Origin: Nemophila menziesii
Lineage: Eukaryota; Streptophyta; Magnoliopsida; Boraginales; Hydrophyllaceae
Reading direction: 5' to 3'
Assembly (NCBI GenBank): GCA_029959085.1
Contig: JARWIR010000003.1
Span: 30,023,505 to 30,087,504 of the forward strand
Length of the DNA: 64,000 bases
In this document: piece after piece, positions 25,342 to 38,958 of the stretch
Layout: every line of letters starts with the position of its first letter
How positions within the stretch are numbered: position 1 is the first letter of the stretch
The notes under the pieces: model-generated
Database searches by the model: none
Told to the model about the DNA's origin: nothing
What the model saw: only the letters and a program-made list of their open reading frames with translations
Position numbers and translations under genes: made by a program

Positions 25342-25677
25342 CGGCGGTGGGTGGTGGCCGGAGGTCCGTGGGGGTGGCTGGAGGTCGGTGGTCGGTGGGA
25401 TGTGGCCAGAGATGAACAGTGTCAGCACTCAACAAAATATTTTTTGTCTTTTGGTGTTTTTTGAATTATAGAAGGGTATTTTAGTATATCATCATTAAGG
25501 TCCCTTTAAAGAACTAAGATTTCTACTAATTGTTATAGGACGAAAATCTAGTTTCCAAGACTCTATGTTTCATTCACCCAAATAAAAATTCATATTTGGG
25601 TAACTTTAAAAATTTATGAACTGTTCGAGAGAATAGATATACTTCTTATTTAAGTTGAAGTAGCTAAATACAATAAA

Positions 25678-26791
25678 GGAAAAATACACCAGTGGGTACC
25701 CAGCGTTTCAAATTTTAACTTTTGGGTGTCCGAGGTTTTAAAAGTGAAAAATTAGTCCTTTTTTTTTTGTCATTCAAACCAAATACGAGTGTTACTTATA
25801 GTTATTACACAATTTTAAAAGAAAATTATTAGAGGCAATCAACGACAAGTCCCTCCAGCCGGACAACTCAATATTCCTTCTCGTACATTTAGCAAGAGCA
25901 TCAACAGTAAAATTAAACCTTCTGTTAATGTGGGCAATTCTACAATTACTAGAATAACCTAACCATTTCCTAATTTCCGATAGGATAGGTTTAAGACTCC
26001 AATGAAGTCTGGTCGTGCCAGCGATTCCTTGAACTAATTCAAGGTTATCAGTGTAGAAAGACACATCTTGGCGAGAAAGGTCTTTACACGACCTCATTGC
26101 CATAACAACGGCCCATGCTTCACCTTCGATAACCGAGTTAATCTTACATCTAGAGTTAAACTTCCTGACGATAATACCTTCTTTATTAACTCCAATGGCA
26201 ACGATATCAGCCTGTTCCTTATTCGATACAAAAGAAGTATCATAAGTCCAAACCATATCCGCAACATCATTGACAATCGGGTTATCATTCTCAATTTCTC
26301 TAGAATTTCGTCCCATTTTTATATCCCACTCCTCATACGGACCAAATAGCTTAGACATTAGCTCCTTAGCTTTCCTTAACACATTCTCACAACACCATTG
26401 TTTCCCTTCATAAAAACAAGTCATTCTTTCTTTCCATAAAAATCACATAATCGCCATAATATATGAAGTAACAATTTTGGCATCAACAAATCACTACTCA
26501 AGGTTTCATTTTTGTGACTCTGTTAGTACATGTCGTTAGTTTCTCTATTAAGTGTCACGTGGTGCCTACGTGGCACCTACTAGCGCTTGCATGGCAGATT
26601 TTCCACTTGCCATGTAGACGCCTCTTAGGCGCCACGTGGCACTTAACGGAGAAACTGACAGCGGGTACTAACAAGCGGGTACTAACAGAGTCACAAAAAT
26701 GAAATCTTAGGTATTGATTTGTCACTTTTAAAAATCTTAAACACCCAAAAGTAAAAAATCGGATCCGATGGGTACCCCAAAGAATTATCCC
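25678..26791. mobile_element. Mutator-like foldback MITE, split by a LINE 3' end
   Basis: The left arm (25678-25758) and the reverse complement of the right arm share GGGTACCCA, ACTTTTGGGTGT and TTTTAAAAGTGA. The inner part (26498-26710) is itself palindromic ('aaggtttcatttttgtgact', 'cacgtgg', 'ctaacagagtcacaaaaatg'). Flanks read tacaataaa and tgtaataaa (7 of 9), in line with the 9-bp duplications of Mutator-like elements. Without the LINE insert the element would be about 0.39 kb. Confidence 0.65.
25759..26486 (-). mobile_element. 5'-truncated LINE: RNase H domain and poly(A) tail only
   Basis: A 210-codon open frame (26424-25792, minus) encodes a plant LINE-type RNase H. It has an acidic YDTSF start where SDASF is usual, an EGEAWA block, YTDNLELVQGI, RLHWSLKPI and VDALAKC, ending near LCNNYK. 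It is followed by a poly(A) tail (T run at 25759-25768). The insertion lies within one arm of the Mutator-like MITE. The two sides (aaaattagtcc / caaatcactac) could be an eroded target duplication. The protein is related to that at 44379-44934 but clearly diverged, so they are separate insertions. Confidence 0.75.
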
Positions 26792-26799
26792 TGTAATAA

Positions 26800-27165
26800 A
26801 ATTTCTTATTATCAAAAAGCACCTTCCTAAAATTCCTAAAATGTCCTCTAAAATTATCATAAATTTATCAATTGATACCTTAAAAATTCTAGTCTTAAAA
26901 TTTGACCTCAAAATCAAATTCTGGGGAAGTACAAAATCAACAAAACCAGTCTCCAACATATTGTAATGATTATGAACTACTACGTAGTATTGAAGAAAGT
27001 CAAAATCTCCAAACCGATCCATAGAAAACTCCGAAGCATCTAGGAGAAGAAGTCATTATACGGGTACCGTAGGAGATATCGGGAACTAGATTTTGACATT
27101 AAAATTTTAAACACCTAAATAAGATTACACTCAACGAAGTAGTCATTACATTATGTTATTATCTA
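26800..27165. other. 3' flank of the BTB-NPH3 gene
   Basis: AT-rich, no separate gene seen; probably includes the 3' untranslated region of the minus-strand gene that ends at 27170. Confidence 0.45.
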
Positions 27166-27169
27166 TCAC

Positions 27170-29008
27170 CTAAAAGCTGAGCTTATCGTATCGCTCAGTT
27201 AGCTTTGAATCTGTTCTGTGTGACTGTTTTGAAGGAGAACTCGACCCCCTCGAAGAACTATGACCAAAAAGGTTAAGTTTTCCAATCTTCCTCGAGAAAG
27301 ACTTCAAAAATTTCCGAGAATTGGATCGTTCCATATTCCTCTTCATGCAAACATGATCTTTCTCCAAATCATTTAATCTCATCCTCATCCGCGCTAATTC
27401 AAGTTTCAATTCTCGATTTTCTCGTCTCAACGAGGCATAATTATCCTTAGGAGACATCGCAGCACTGAATGCTCCACTATTGATCCGCCAAGAATTCTGC
27501 ATTGGCCTATGATCATCATCAGGATTTGACGAGAATAAAGCATTCCGAAGCCTTAGTTGCTCAATGTAAAGCACTTGAACAATCGATTGTACAGGAAGCC
27601 GTTCATTTTGTGCAGCGTGTGCACCCGCTTCTTGCGAGAGTTTTTGAAAATCAATCAATTTGCAAATTTTTCTCTTATCAAGATCGGATAAACCTGGATG
27701 AGCCTTGAGGTACACATCAGTTGCTCGATATAATCCATCATGAACCGTACGAGCATGAGCCGGTAAAGCTTCTGCAACCGCCATGAACTTATGGAGCTTA
27801 AGATTCGAATCAGGAGCTATTTCTGCGAGATAATTATCAACTAACTTTGATACTTTGTGTAAAGCAGTTTGAGATGGAGAAGGTAGATTATCCGATTCAA
27901 AAACCGAGTCATTGTCATTTTCGATATCTTCATCACTATCGTCTTGCTGAGAGAAATTAACCAAGATTCTATGTACCGTATCAACATCAAACAACGTATC
28001 ATTAGTGTTACGGAAAGAAGGAATCAAAAGATCATCAAGTGTAGCTAGATCTAGCTGTGAACCGATCCGTCTCTCAAGCTCGAGCCTAGAAGAAATTGCG
28101 CAATCGAGCACTAAAGCACTTCGCAACAACCCGAAAAGAAAGCTAATAGGAACACCGAATTTCTCGACAGGCAAAAGACTAACAATCGTCTCAACCACGA
28201 GTCTTTCATGCTCGTTCGAATTCGACGCCACGTCAGCTTTCGGCTTAGTTAGCTCTTTCTCGGCGTAATTCACAAGAGAAGCTCCTATACTTTCCGGTCT
28301 CACACCGCGAAATTTCATCGCTGTAATAACTTTCTTGTACAAGTCAGTTCGGAGAATTGATAAATCTTCGATCCACCAATCTCCTTCACGTTTTGCTTGC
28401 CGGCTCATATGGAGTCTCCCTGAGCTACTATATTCCAAACGTGAGAAACTCGAAGCGATTTGCTCCACACAAGCTTTGGATGCTATAGCATCGATGCATC
28501 TCAAAACAATTTTCAACTCATCTGCAAGAGGGGTTAGATTTTCGCATCCTTGTAAGACTAAAACACACATTTCGAGGTTCTTGCAGACAATACTATCGAG
28601 ATATTCTTCGGCACGTGTACTGAGGTTGTTCTTTGAGAAGTCCTCAGTCATTTCGAGGTAGTCTGATATACAACATAGTTGAGCAACATTTGTAGCTGTA
28701 ATTTCGAAGTTAATTCCATAGCAGAATTTGGCTGCTAGTTCAAATGCCTCGGCTCCTCCTGGTAAGCTAAGCAACTCGATTTTCGATACATCGGAGTTCC
28801 TGTGTTCTGCTATTAATTTCCTGATTTTCCCACTCCGTGAGACCAAAGGGAACTGTATATAATCAAACACAATTTAGCTTAATAGAGCGATATAAATCTA
28901 TCACACTAGAAGAATAGAGTAGAGACTTGCCTTATGAAGAGAAAATGTGGCACCATTAACTTCAATTGTTATATCGCTAGGAACATCTCGAAATACCCTG
29001 ATGGACAT
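27170..29008 (-). CDS. BTB/POZ-NPH3 family protein, At5g48800-like
   Basis: Two exons (29008-28931 and 28852-27170) give 586 residues. The N-terminal BTB domain starts PSDITIEVNGATFSLHK and continues FPLVSRSGKIRKL. The NPH3 domain begins near WWIEDLSILRTDLYKKV and includes YLKAHPGLSD and EAGAHAAQNERLP. A coiled coil (LRRENRELKLELARMRMR) and a Ser/Arg-rich tail follow. Family members act as substrate adaptors of CUL3 ubiquitin ligases and in phototropin-linked signalling at the plasma membrane; the substrate of this one is unknown. The intron starts with GC (AAG|GCAAGT). The start at 29008 is the ATG in frame with the BTB exon; an additional upstream exon cannot be excluded. The EAG in place of the commoner EAC is, as remembered, shared with At5g48800. 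The gene appears intact. Confidence 0.9.
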
Positions 29009-29009
29009 A

Positions 29010-30240
29010 ATAGTCGGTTAAAACCTATGGGAAAAATTCTAGGAAAGTTAATACACAATAGCATGCAACATAACCAAATATAAGTCATATTTTTTTGATG
29101 TTGTTTGAGCTCAACTACTAATACAAAGAAGTAGTTCTCTTCTATCATAATGGTATAAGATCAAATAATATGGCGTGACATGTCCGTTTGGCCAATTGGC
29201 TAAGATCTACGTGTATATATTCTTACGAGTATGACAGAAGATTAATATACTAAAAAGCATAACAGAGGAGAAAATGAAAAGCACCATTCACTGCATCGTT
29301 GCCGTGACAATTTTGCCGTTGGCTGTTGCTGTTGTTGAAGATGGTGGTGGTGGTGGTCCATGGCCAGAGTGAAGAAAACACAGAATAAAAAAATGCTACA
29401 AAAGAGAAAATGAAGAATGTGGAGTGAGAAAAGGAGACATAAACCAAGTTGAAGGGTGTTGCTTGACCATTTTGGTTTGAAATCATGTTTTACAATTTCT
29501 CCAAAGTAATAGGGGGCCTCTTTTGTGGGTCAATGTCATCAACATAATCTAAATGATGTATATAGCAGATAAAGTGGAGTGAAGCAAGGAGAAGGTTTTG
29601 TAAATTCTTCTTTTCCTGGCCTTTTTAGTATTTTGGATTTTAATGAGACACTGATCATAAGTTGTTAGCGAATTTTAAAATTTACAAGTACATATATATT
29701 AGTTTATTTTTTTCCTAAATATAATTTATATATTAAAGGTTACTCTGTTTAAATTAGACCTTAGTATAAATATATTACCTTTTAGTATAAATATATTACC
29801 TTTTCACCACTTGTGAAACTTATATAAAGATTTTAAAAACCAATTATGATGTAATTTTTCTTTAAATGATTTTTTTTTTTTATTATCACATGAGCTCCAC
29901 ATAAAACGTGAAAAAATGATATATAGCATTACTCTATTATAAATATGGTCTTTTATTGTAAAGGTCCGGATGAAGACTTCTTATTATTTGCCCAAAAAAA
30001 AAAAAAGACTTCTTATTAATATAAAAGTCCATATTAAAAATATTTCATGAAAGAAATTCTAAAATGACATTATTTACCCAATATCATATTTTATTTCCTA
30101 CATATTTTTAAATGAGCCAATTGTTGATTGATGCCTATTAAAAAACTTATTTAGAAAAAGGTGCCTAGAATAAAATATTTATTGAAAACGGTCCCATCCC
30201 AAATTACCTTTATAATTAACAATTAAAAAATAAGAAAAAA
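29010..30240. other. Upstream region of the NPH3 gene and AT-rich spacer
   Basis: It should hold the promoter and perhaps a 5' exon of the NPH3 gene. An open minus frame at 29486-29250 does not splice in the correct phase to the BTB exon. Long A/T runs and a CCA/GGT-rich patch (29338-29355) are present. No other gene is seen. Confidence 0.4.
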
Positions 30241-30248
30241 ACTAATAA

Positions 30249-30678
30249 ACACACGCGCGCGTCCGTGATTTTTTTTTTTAAAAATCGTCATAACTAATTC
30301 AAAAAAAATTAAAAAAATCAAAAAAATAAATAAAAAAATATATTTGGATAAATCAAATTAATATTTACGTCTATGATTTTTTTCGGAATTTTCGGAATTT
30401 TTTGATTTTTTTTATTTTTTTAATTTTTTTTTCGCAGACACGAAATTTCATGTTTTAAACATGGAATTTCATGTTTATTTCACGGTTTAAAACATGGAAT
30501 TCCGTGTCTGCGAAAAAAAATTAAAAAAATTCGAAAAAACTCAAAAAAATAAAAAAAAATAAAAAAAAATCATAGACGTAAATATTAATTTGCTTTATTC
30601 AAAAATACAATTTTTTTAATTTTCTGATTTTTTTTGAATTAGTTATGATGATTTTAAAAAAAAAATTCACGGACGCGC
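30249..30678. repeat. Large inverted repeat (palindrome) of about 430 bp
   Basis: The ends read gcgcgtccgtga and tcacggacgcgc. The arms mirror each other through 'tcataactaattcaaaaaa', 'atttacgtctatgatttttt' and 'ttcgcagacacg', to a centre near 30466 that contains two inverted 'acatggaatt' phrases. The arms are A/T-rich apart from the ends. It resembles a foldback MITE. No target duplication was found. Confidence 0.8.
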
Positions 30679-30694
30679 CCATGCGATGGAATTA

Positions 30695-30815
30695 GTAGTA
30701 GTAGGTGGTGGTGGTGGTTGTGGTGGTTGTGGTGGTGGAGGTGGTGATGGTTGTGGTGGATGTAGTGGTGGTTACATACATGGTGGTTGTGGTGGTGGTG
30801 GTGGTGGTGGTGGAG
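30695..30815. repeat. GGT/TGG-rich microsatellite
   Basis: Irregular runs of 'ggtggtggtggt' and 'tgtggtgg' follow the palindrome directly. No coding region. Confidence 0.85.
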
Positions 30816-31399
30816 AAAGAAGTACCCTATTATTTGTTTAATATTTAAAAATTAATATTGTATTAAAATGAAATAATATATTTAATAATAACGGTAGTAA
30901 AAGCATAGAAAATATAAAGGGGATGTATTTACTTCATTAGGCATTTTTTTATAAAATAGATTATTGAAGGCATAAAAGAACAATTAGATAGTTTAATGAG
31001 GATGTTATCAACAATAACCTCTTTTTAAATAGACCAAAATTCATTTTTAGGCCATTACTTATGACCTAAAAATATTTTAAGGTCATTCCAAACTAAAGGT
31101 ATTCAAAATATTCATATTTAGGTCATTTTTATAAGTTCATGAGATTTATCATAGATTTTAGGGACAATTTAGATATTTCAAATAAACTATATCTTTATTT
31201 GGCCGCATTATAAACTAGTTACTTTATTTAAATTGTCCAAATTGTTCTTGAAATCTATGAAATATCTCACGAAATTAGTGAAATGGTCTAAAAATAGATG
31301 TTTTGAATACGTTTGCCCTAAAAATGGACGTTTTGAAACATTTGGCTAAAAATATTTTTTAGCCATAGATAATGGCCTTGAGATTTTCTCTTTATAATA

Positions 31400-32135
31400 T
31401 CTATATATAAAAAATTGAGTGATGCTGGGTATCATTCAAAAAACAATCACCAAAAAATCACTTATGATGTGGATTCTGGTGGTCCTTTTTCTATTTTGGT
31501 TGTTATTAATGAACTATACTCGATCAGACATTGCCTACGTAGTGAGTAGACTTAGTCACCTTACACATAACCCTAGTAGTGATCATCAGATTGCACTTCG
31601 TCAATTACTGAGTTGCCTAAAAGGTACCATCGATATAGGTTTGGATTTCAACAAGTTCTCTGATGTTCTAGAGGGATACTTTGATGCAAACTAGATATAA
31701 GATAATGATAAGTGAGGCTCACTAGTGGATATGTGTTTTGTTTAGGTAATGGAGTTCTATCATCGAAGTATTCCTAACAGGCTTTTATAGCACGCTCCAC
31801 CATGGAATCTGAGTTTATAGCGCTATATTTGGCTAGGTAAGAATTTGAGTAGTTGATAAGTCTCCTTGATGATGTGCAATTATGGGAAGGAAAAGTGTAT
31901 CTCATTTCCCTTCATTGTGATTTGTAAGTAGCGATCATTGTCACTCATAATAGCATATATGATGCCAAATAGAGAAACATTTGCATCAGACATGCCTCTA
32001 CAAGATGGTTACTAAGTAATGTGTGATAAACTTAGAGCTTGTAAGATCGGAGAAAAATATTATTGATCCATTTACTAAAGGCTTGACTAGGAGAGTAGTC
32101 CTAGAAACTCTAGAGGAATGGGTTCAAAGCCCTTA
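31400..32135 (+). pseudogene. Ty1/copia pol relic (end of RT and RNase H)
   Basis: The frame at 31419-31694 gives [31 protein letters not shown] and a GYFDAN block, equivalent to copia TRPDI.Y.V..LSR, LRYLKGT and GY.DADWAG. Downstream frames give STMESEFIAL and DPFTKGLTRRV, the end of copia RNase H. Stops and shifts show it is inactive. Confidence 0.8.
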
Positions 32136-32847
32136 GATCGAACGAGAGATGGTTCAGTGCACTTCTTTCCCATCCCTATAGCGCACCCTAGTGCAATCAA
32201 GGATGAGTTTATACTCTTAATTGATTCATATCCTAAGTGGGTGGTCCTAGTGAAACGGACTTGATGAATTCGAATAGTGATAACCGAAAGGATGAGCATT
32301 TACAATTAATGAATTTATAGCCTAAGTGGGCATTCTAGTGAGACAAATTTGATGAATTCATTGACTTTTAACCTAAGGTTGAGTCTTATTTTTAATGAGT
32401 TCATAGCCTTGTTGATGTGGTCCGACTGAGAGGACTTGATGGACTCTCTATGTTAAGTTTGAGCTACATAACTCTTAATTATTTCAAAAACCCAAGATAG
32501 GTAGACACCTTAAAAATCACCTATGTGTGTGAAGGTGGGGACCGCCTTCTATAAGAAACATGGGATAATTTCTTTAGATCACTCACTATATCAAGGTATA
32601 TGCATAACTTTCCCAAATGCGTGAAAAGACAATATCGTAGAGTATTTTCTTAAAACCTGGGTTAGGTGTATGCCATGGGGATCTCAGCTGGAGAATTTTT
32701 TTGGTGACCAGATCTTGTTATTGCCTTACTTCACACGTATCAATCCTAGTCTTTGGACATTAGTTCTCAAGTACAATTTAACTTATTTCTTGCCTAGTAG
32801 TTCATTTTTAAAACTCATCTCTGCCTCATATAGCCTTATATGAGGGA
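32136..32847 (+). mobile_element. 3' untranslated part of the copia relic, with degenerate tandem repeats
   Basis: Three loose units of about 80-90 bp share 'cctaagtggg.....ctagtga.ac...ttgatgaattc' (32225-32455). Further down no gene is recognisable up to a candidate LTR start at 32848. Confidence 0.5.
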
Positions 32848-33640
32848 TTGTTGGAGTGTAAATCTTTTTATTAAATATTTTATGGTCATGTATCTCTTGT
32901 CCAAAGTGGGAATAATGACCTTTGGTCTTCTTTCTTTTCCCACATCGATAGAAAAGAGATTTATTTATTAGTTTTTATATCAAATTACTTTAATTACCTT
33001 CATAGTTGTTTAACACATGGAATTTAGGAGCCCATGGATTCATCCGCACACGCGCCACCACCACCACCGACTCAAACCCAACACCGGTGAAGGAAGAGGC
33101 GTGCTCGTGAGTCGTAGGAGTCTTAGGAAATTAAAAAATAAAATAACTTTTGGTGACCAGGTAGGTGCAGATTTGTTTATACAATCAACTAAGGGTGGGT
33201 TCAAAACTCAAACGTCTTATTGGTGCTACAAACGTTTTTGTTAAACCAATGTTGATTACCCACCCCTTTATCATTGAACTGTTGCATGAGTTATTGCTTT
33301 ATCCCCGCATTTTTTTGTTGGTCTGATTGAAGAATAATTCTACAATATTTTGTGAGTAATGGAATCATTCATGTGCTTGTCTAATTCATAGATATATATA
33401 CCCCCTCCTCTAATTCACAAATGCTCTCTTTTCATTTGAGAAATACTCCAACCTTTGTTTAGAGTGTGCACTCTAGATAGGGTAGGAAACAACTGGTGAA
33501 CACATTTTAGACCCACAACTTCACCTCAAATCATTGTTAAGGCGGTGGTTCACCACACTACTATAAATAGGGTTTTGTATGGTTTTAATTGTAATTATAT
33601 GTTTGTTTTCTTATTCCAAGTGTTACATTGTTCATTAACA
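32848..33640 (+). mobile_element. Candidate 3' LTR of the copia relic
   Basis: It begins TGTTGGAGTG just after a purine-rich 'atgaggga', a common start for copia LTRs. It has a TATA-like 'ctataaatag' at about 33560 and a possible AACA end near 33638. The other LTR and a target duplication were not found. Confidence 0.4.
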
Positions 33641-33849
33641 CGTTCCACTTATTATGCAATCGTCTTCGTCTTTGGCGCTATATGATGAAACCTTATTTCA
33701 TGTGTTATTCTCTTCCACGAATTTTCCCGTTTCATGGGATTATTCAGCATATTAGACTGTTGAATCCATCGATCGCCTTGGTTTAAATTTAGCGATTCTC
33801 TTCTCTCATGGAGAATTAAAATACAAACAATTGTAACTCATTCGAGTAT

Positions 33850-34215
33850 CATAACCGAATATCATGTACTTGCTGGTGCTACTCAGGAAATGATAAGGAT
33901 TTGATGGATTCTTTTAGTTACTGGTTCTCCTCGGTCTCTTGACACGATTCTTCATTGTTATAGTTAAAGGATTATCCATATTATATGTAATGGTATCTTA
34001 TAAGACCACACTTGTCATATTAAGTGTAATGGTCATTTCATCCCTCAGCATGTTATTTGGAGTATTATGAGATTTCAATATACACCATCCGCTGACCAAC
34101 TAAAAAATATTTACACCAAATCTCACCCTTCAAGTCGTCTTATCGATTTGATTTCCAAACTCAAACTTGTGTATTTCTCATCACCTTAAGATTGAGAGAT
34201 GGGGGTGAGGTAAGA
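33850..34215 (+). pseudogene. Second Ty1/copia relic (C-terminal RNase H)
   Basis: A frame with stops reads IKCNGHFIPQHV, then FQYTPSADQLKNIYTKSH and SRLIDLISKLKLVY, matching the copia RNase H end (VPS.DQ.ADIFTK.L...R...L..KL.L). It is followed by a polypurine stretch (gagatgggggtgagg) near 34195. It is a different copy from 31400-32135. Confidence 0.7.
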
Positions 34216-34443
34216 TGGGGTTTTAGTTCATATATGTACATATATATGAATTTAATGTTGCCTTAGTTATAAATTTATAAATATCAAGTTAAAAATCTTG
34301 ATATAAATATGCAATGATATATATCACAAACATATATCCAATTAAATCAAGTCATGTCATTGATGGTATTTAAACAATATGATTTTTGTGGTATATATCA
34401 GTACTCTGTAAATATAGATATGTATTATATTGTAATTTATCAC

Positions 34444-36116
<1,673 letters not shown>

Positions 36117-36129
36117 TATATATATGAAA

Positions 36130-38958
36130 GATACAATTTCTCTTATTATATATTTTTTTAGTGTTTTCGGCTATCACCCTAAAAATGATTACTCAAATAT
36201 TATTCATAAAACATTGACCTTGCTTCTATTTAGCTTAAAAATATTCGACGAAGATCCTAATGCGCTCTAATCAACACAAGGTGAGAATAAGTTCCTCTTC
36301 AGGCACCCCATATCCTTTCATGATAATATAATTTGTCTTAATGATCTTATATTGGATTATTCTTTATCCTTCTATAGATCTAAAGAACATATTTTCTTAG
36401 TTAAAACTATTGCAATCTCTGCATGTGTTGATCTAGGTTATTTTGTTATTTACCAATGCTTGTACAGTCTCGCTAGAAGTGATTTTGATTTTATTCAACT
36501 ATTTTGTTTGGATTTTACCCTTTACGATCTTTATATGATAGACCTTAGTGAGACTAGGAAGTGTTGGGTGTTTCACACACACATTTTGCTTATCTTTTCC
36601 TGTGTTGTAAAACAAGGTGGTTTTTGTTTTCAGTGGTTCTATAGGTCCTATTCCGGTGTAATATGTGTTCATAATCTGATAAACCATAACGTTGCTTATC
36701 CTATTTTATATATGGAAAATCTTGCTTTGTAATGATAGTTACTATGGTTAATAATGCCGCTGAGATGGATTTCAAAACTAATTAGACCTTTTCACCTAGC
36801 TTTAATAATTCTATTGGACAGGGTTATGACAAAAGTCAGATTATAGAAAGATTTTTATACTTTATAGAAATGATGGGGAATTATTATGTGGAGATGTGTG
36901 ATATGAGCTCAACTCAGCAGTACTATTTTACCTCCTCTTATCAAAATATGGAATGTGTCATGAGTTGTGTGAGTTCATACGTAGATAATTGTTTGTCTGA
37001 TAAATCTTTTTTATGGTTTTATTCAGAGAAGAGAAAAGAAAATTATGACATGAGTGATCATAAGCCTTGGTATACCAAGAGAGCACGCACATCAGTGCTT
37101 TTGAGGTTTCTTCTTGTTATATGAAATGCTTCTTATTTATATGTTATAACTATGCCATCGTGAAGGTAACAATAACTTTTCATATTCTCTTATTCGACAT
37201 TTCTCAACTTTTTTCTAGCCTATCTCTTTATCCTCCTTGTGTCTTCAATTTTAAGCCCCCATTCCACTACATTACTGAGGTTTCTCTCTCTGTTTTCCTT
37301 TGTCCTCTTGAGTCCTTATACTCTATCACTCTCGTCAAAATGGCAACTCACGATTGCCATGCTCTACTTATAGTCCCGTATTACGAACATAATGTTAGGA
37401 AACTAGATGTCATAAATATTGGCATTAAAGCTCGTTTGGTTGACAGTTTAAGAGAGATACAACTATCATCCTGAAAGTGATTGGAGAGACAAAAGTCTTT
37501 ATAGATGGTTTGAGGAAATTTGTAGCTGGGAAGTGGGGGATTCAGGTTAACAACTTGACTTACATAGATTAACACTAACACATTTAAGCTCAATATCTTT
37601 GATGAAAGAGTATTCAAAAGAGTCTGGGAAATTAGGCCATGTATATTCCTCAAGATGCATGTTAGTATGACCCTTTTGTCTCAAACTACGCAAATTAAAG
37701 ATATACCAATGGACTAATCCTCTATATGGGTTCAAATTAAGGGATTATCTTTTAAACAAAAACAACACTAACACCAGTAAAGCTCTTGAAGTATGTTTTG
37801 TACAAATTGAAGTGATTGACTTCCCAGAATTCCCTATAATCGATGTGAAAGTCCTTAGATTTTGGGTTAAGTTTAATGTAAATCATCCACTACCAACTGG
37901 AACTTACCTTCTCTGGGAAGAGGGAGCTGAATAGTTGATTTTCCAATATGAAAACACGGGCTCTCTTTGCTTCAGGTGTGGGCGCATAGGATATCAATAC
38001 GACAAGTGTAAGGTAAATTTTTTTAAGAATATCGAGGATATAGATGAAAATAGGAAGGTTGCGTGAAGCATAGATAACATAACGAAGTTCCCGCCATTCA
38101 ACCCCATATATGGATTACAGTTGAAAGTTGATGGTAAGTTTCTCTTTTATGCGTATGGCGTTAACCATGATAGGGGAGTTAGTGTGTGAAAAGATGTTAA
38201 TAACATGAATAGTGGAGGGACTAATATAAGAGAGAATGAAGACGTGGTTACTTAGTGGGTATGACTATACAAAAATATCAGGACAGGACAACTTATAGAG
38301 AATAGAGACCAAAGGTATGAAGAGGCTGGAGAACAACATAGTTTGATCAACTAGAACAATAAGGTGGAAGATATGAGAAACGATATTCATAATACAACCC
38401 TTAGACTTGATGTATTCAAAAATATCATAGAGTAGGGGGAGAATGACAGAAGCATCAACAGCAAGGACAACAAGTCCACCAGAGAAAGAGATAGTGGAGA
38501 CAAAGTGACTACAAGGGAAAAGATACGATGAACTAAGGGGATGATATATCTTAAAAAGAAAGCTATTAGAAGGAAGAAATTTAAAGCGAAGGTATGTGGT
38601 GGAGGAAGTGGTAAGGGTAAATCGACTGAGTTAAGAAGCTACGTGTTATAGATGACAAGTGAACAATATGGAACAACATAATAATATAAATATTAATCAA
38701 AATGAGTAAGAGATATGATGATATTTTGAATGATGATTTTGACGAGGTTGCTAAAATGGTGGAGGATGGGTATGATTTGAAAATGGAGTTGGAGGAAGGA
38801 GATGGTAGTTATGATGTTGATAATGTTAATGATAAGAAAGACTTGGAGGGAGGAGAGTTAGACAAAGAAATTTTTTACAGGTTCGATGATGCTAAAAAAG
38901 ACGAGAGTGAGCGCGATAGTATCCAAAAGGGAAGCGGCCATACCCTTGAAATGGATGT
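36130..38958 (+). pseudogene. Decayed LINE, 5' part with ORF1 (DUF4283 / zinc knuckle)
   Basis: From about 37341 (MATHDCHALLIVPYYE), a broken frame follows the plant LINE ORF1 plan. It has a weak DUF4283-like region, a WVQIKGLSF block near 37730, and a VLRFWVKFNVNHPLPTGTY block near 37855. These lead into a YENTGSLCFRCGRIGY zinc-knuckle region near 37955-38010. An acidic, open 116-codon frame follows (38702-39052). Several stops are present. 36130-37340 should be 5' leader or other repeat sequence and shows no recognised domain. Confidence 0.6.

Larger units (their letters stand above)
24075..25590 (-). mobile_element. Repeat family R1, copy B (inverted relative to copy A)
   Basis: It matches the reverse complement of 7930-9545 in order over both ends. 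It contains a CT microsatellite (24284-24319) where copy A has a GA tract. A roughly 80-90 bp tandem repeat carries 'gactccttggaagccatgga' near 24470 and 24553, and a third, changed unit near 24642. A run of 'gatactctatactttttt' units lies at 25262-25341. No coding domain is recognised. Copies A and B lie about 14.5 kb apart on either side of the kinase and L13a genes. Confidence 0.65.

Noticed and set aside
29250..29486. First exon of the NPH3 gene
   Set aside because: The frame does not join the BTB exon in the right phase, and an ATG directly before the BTB sequence suffices.
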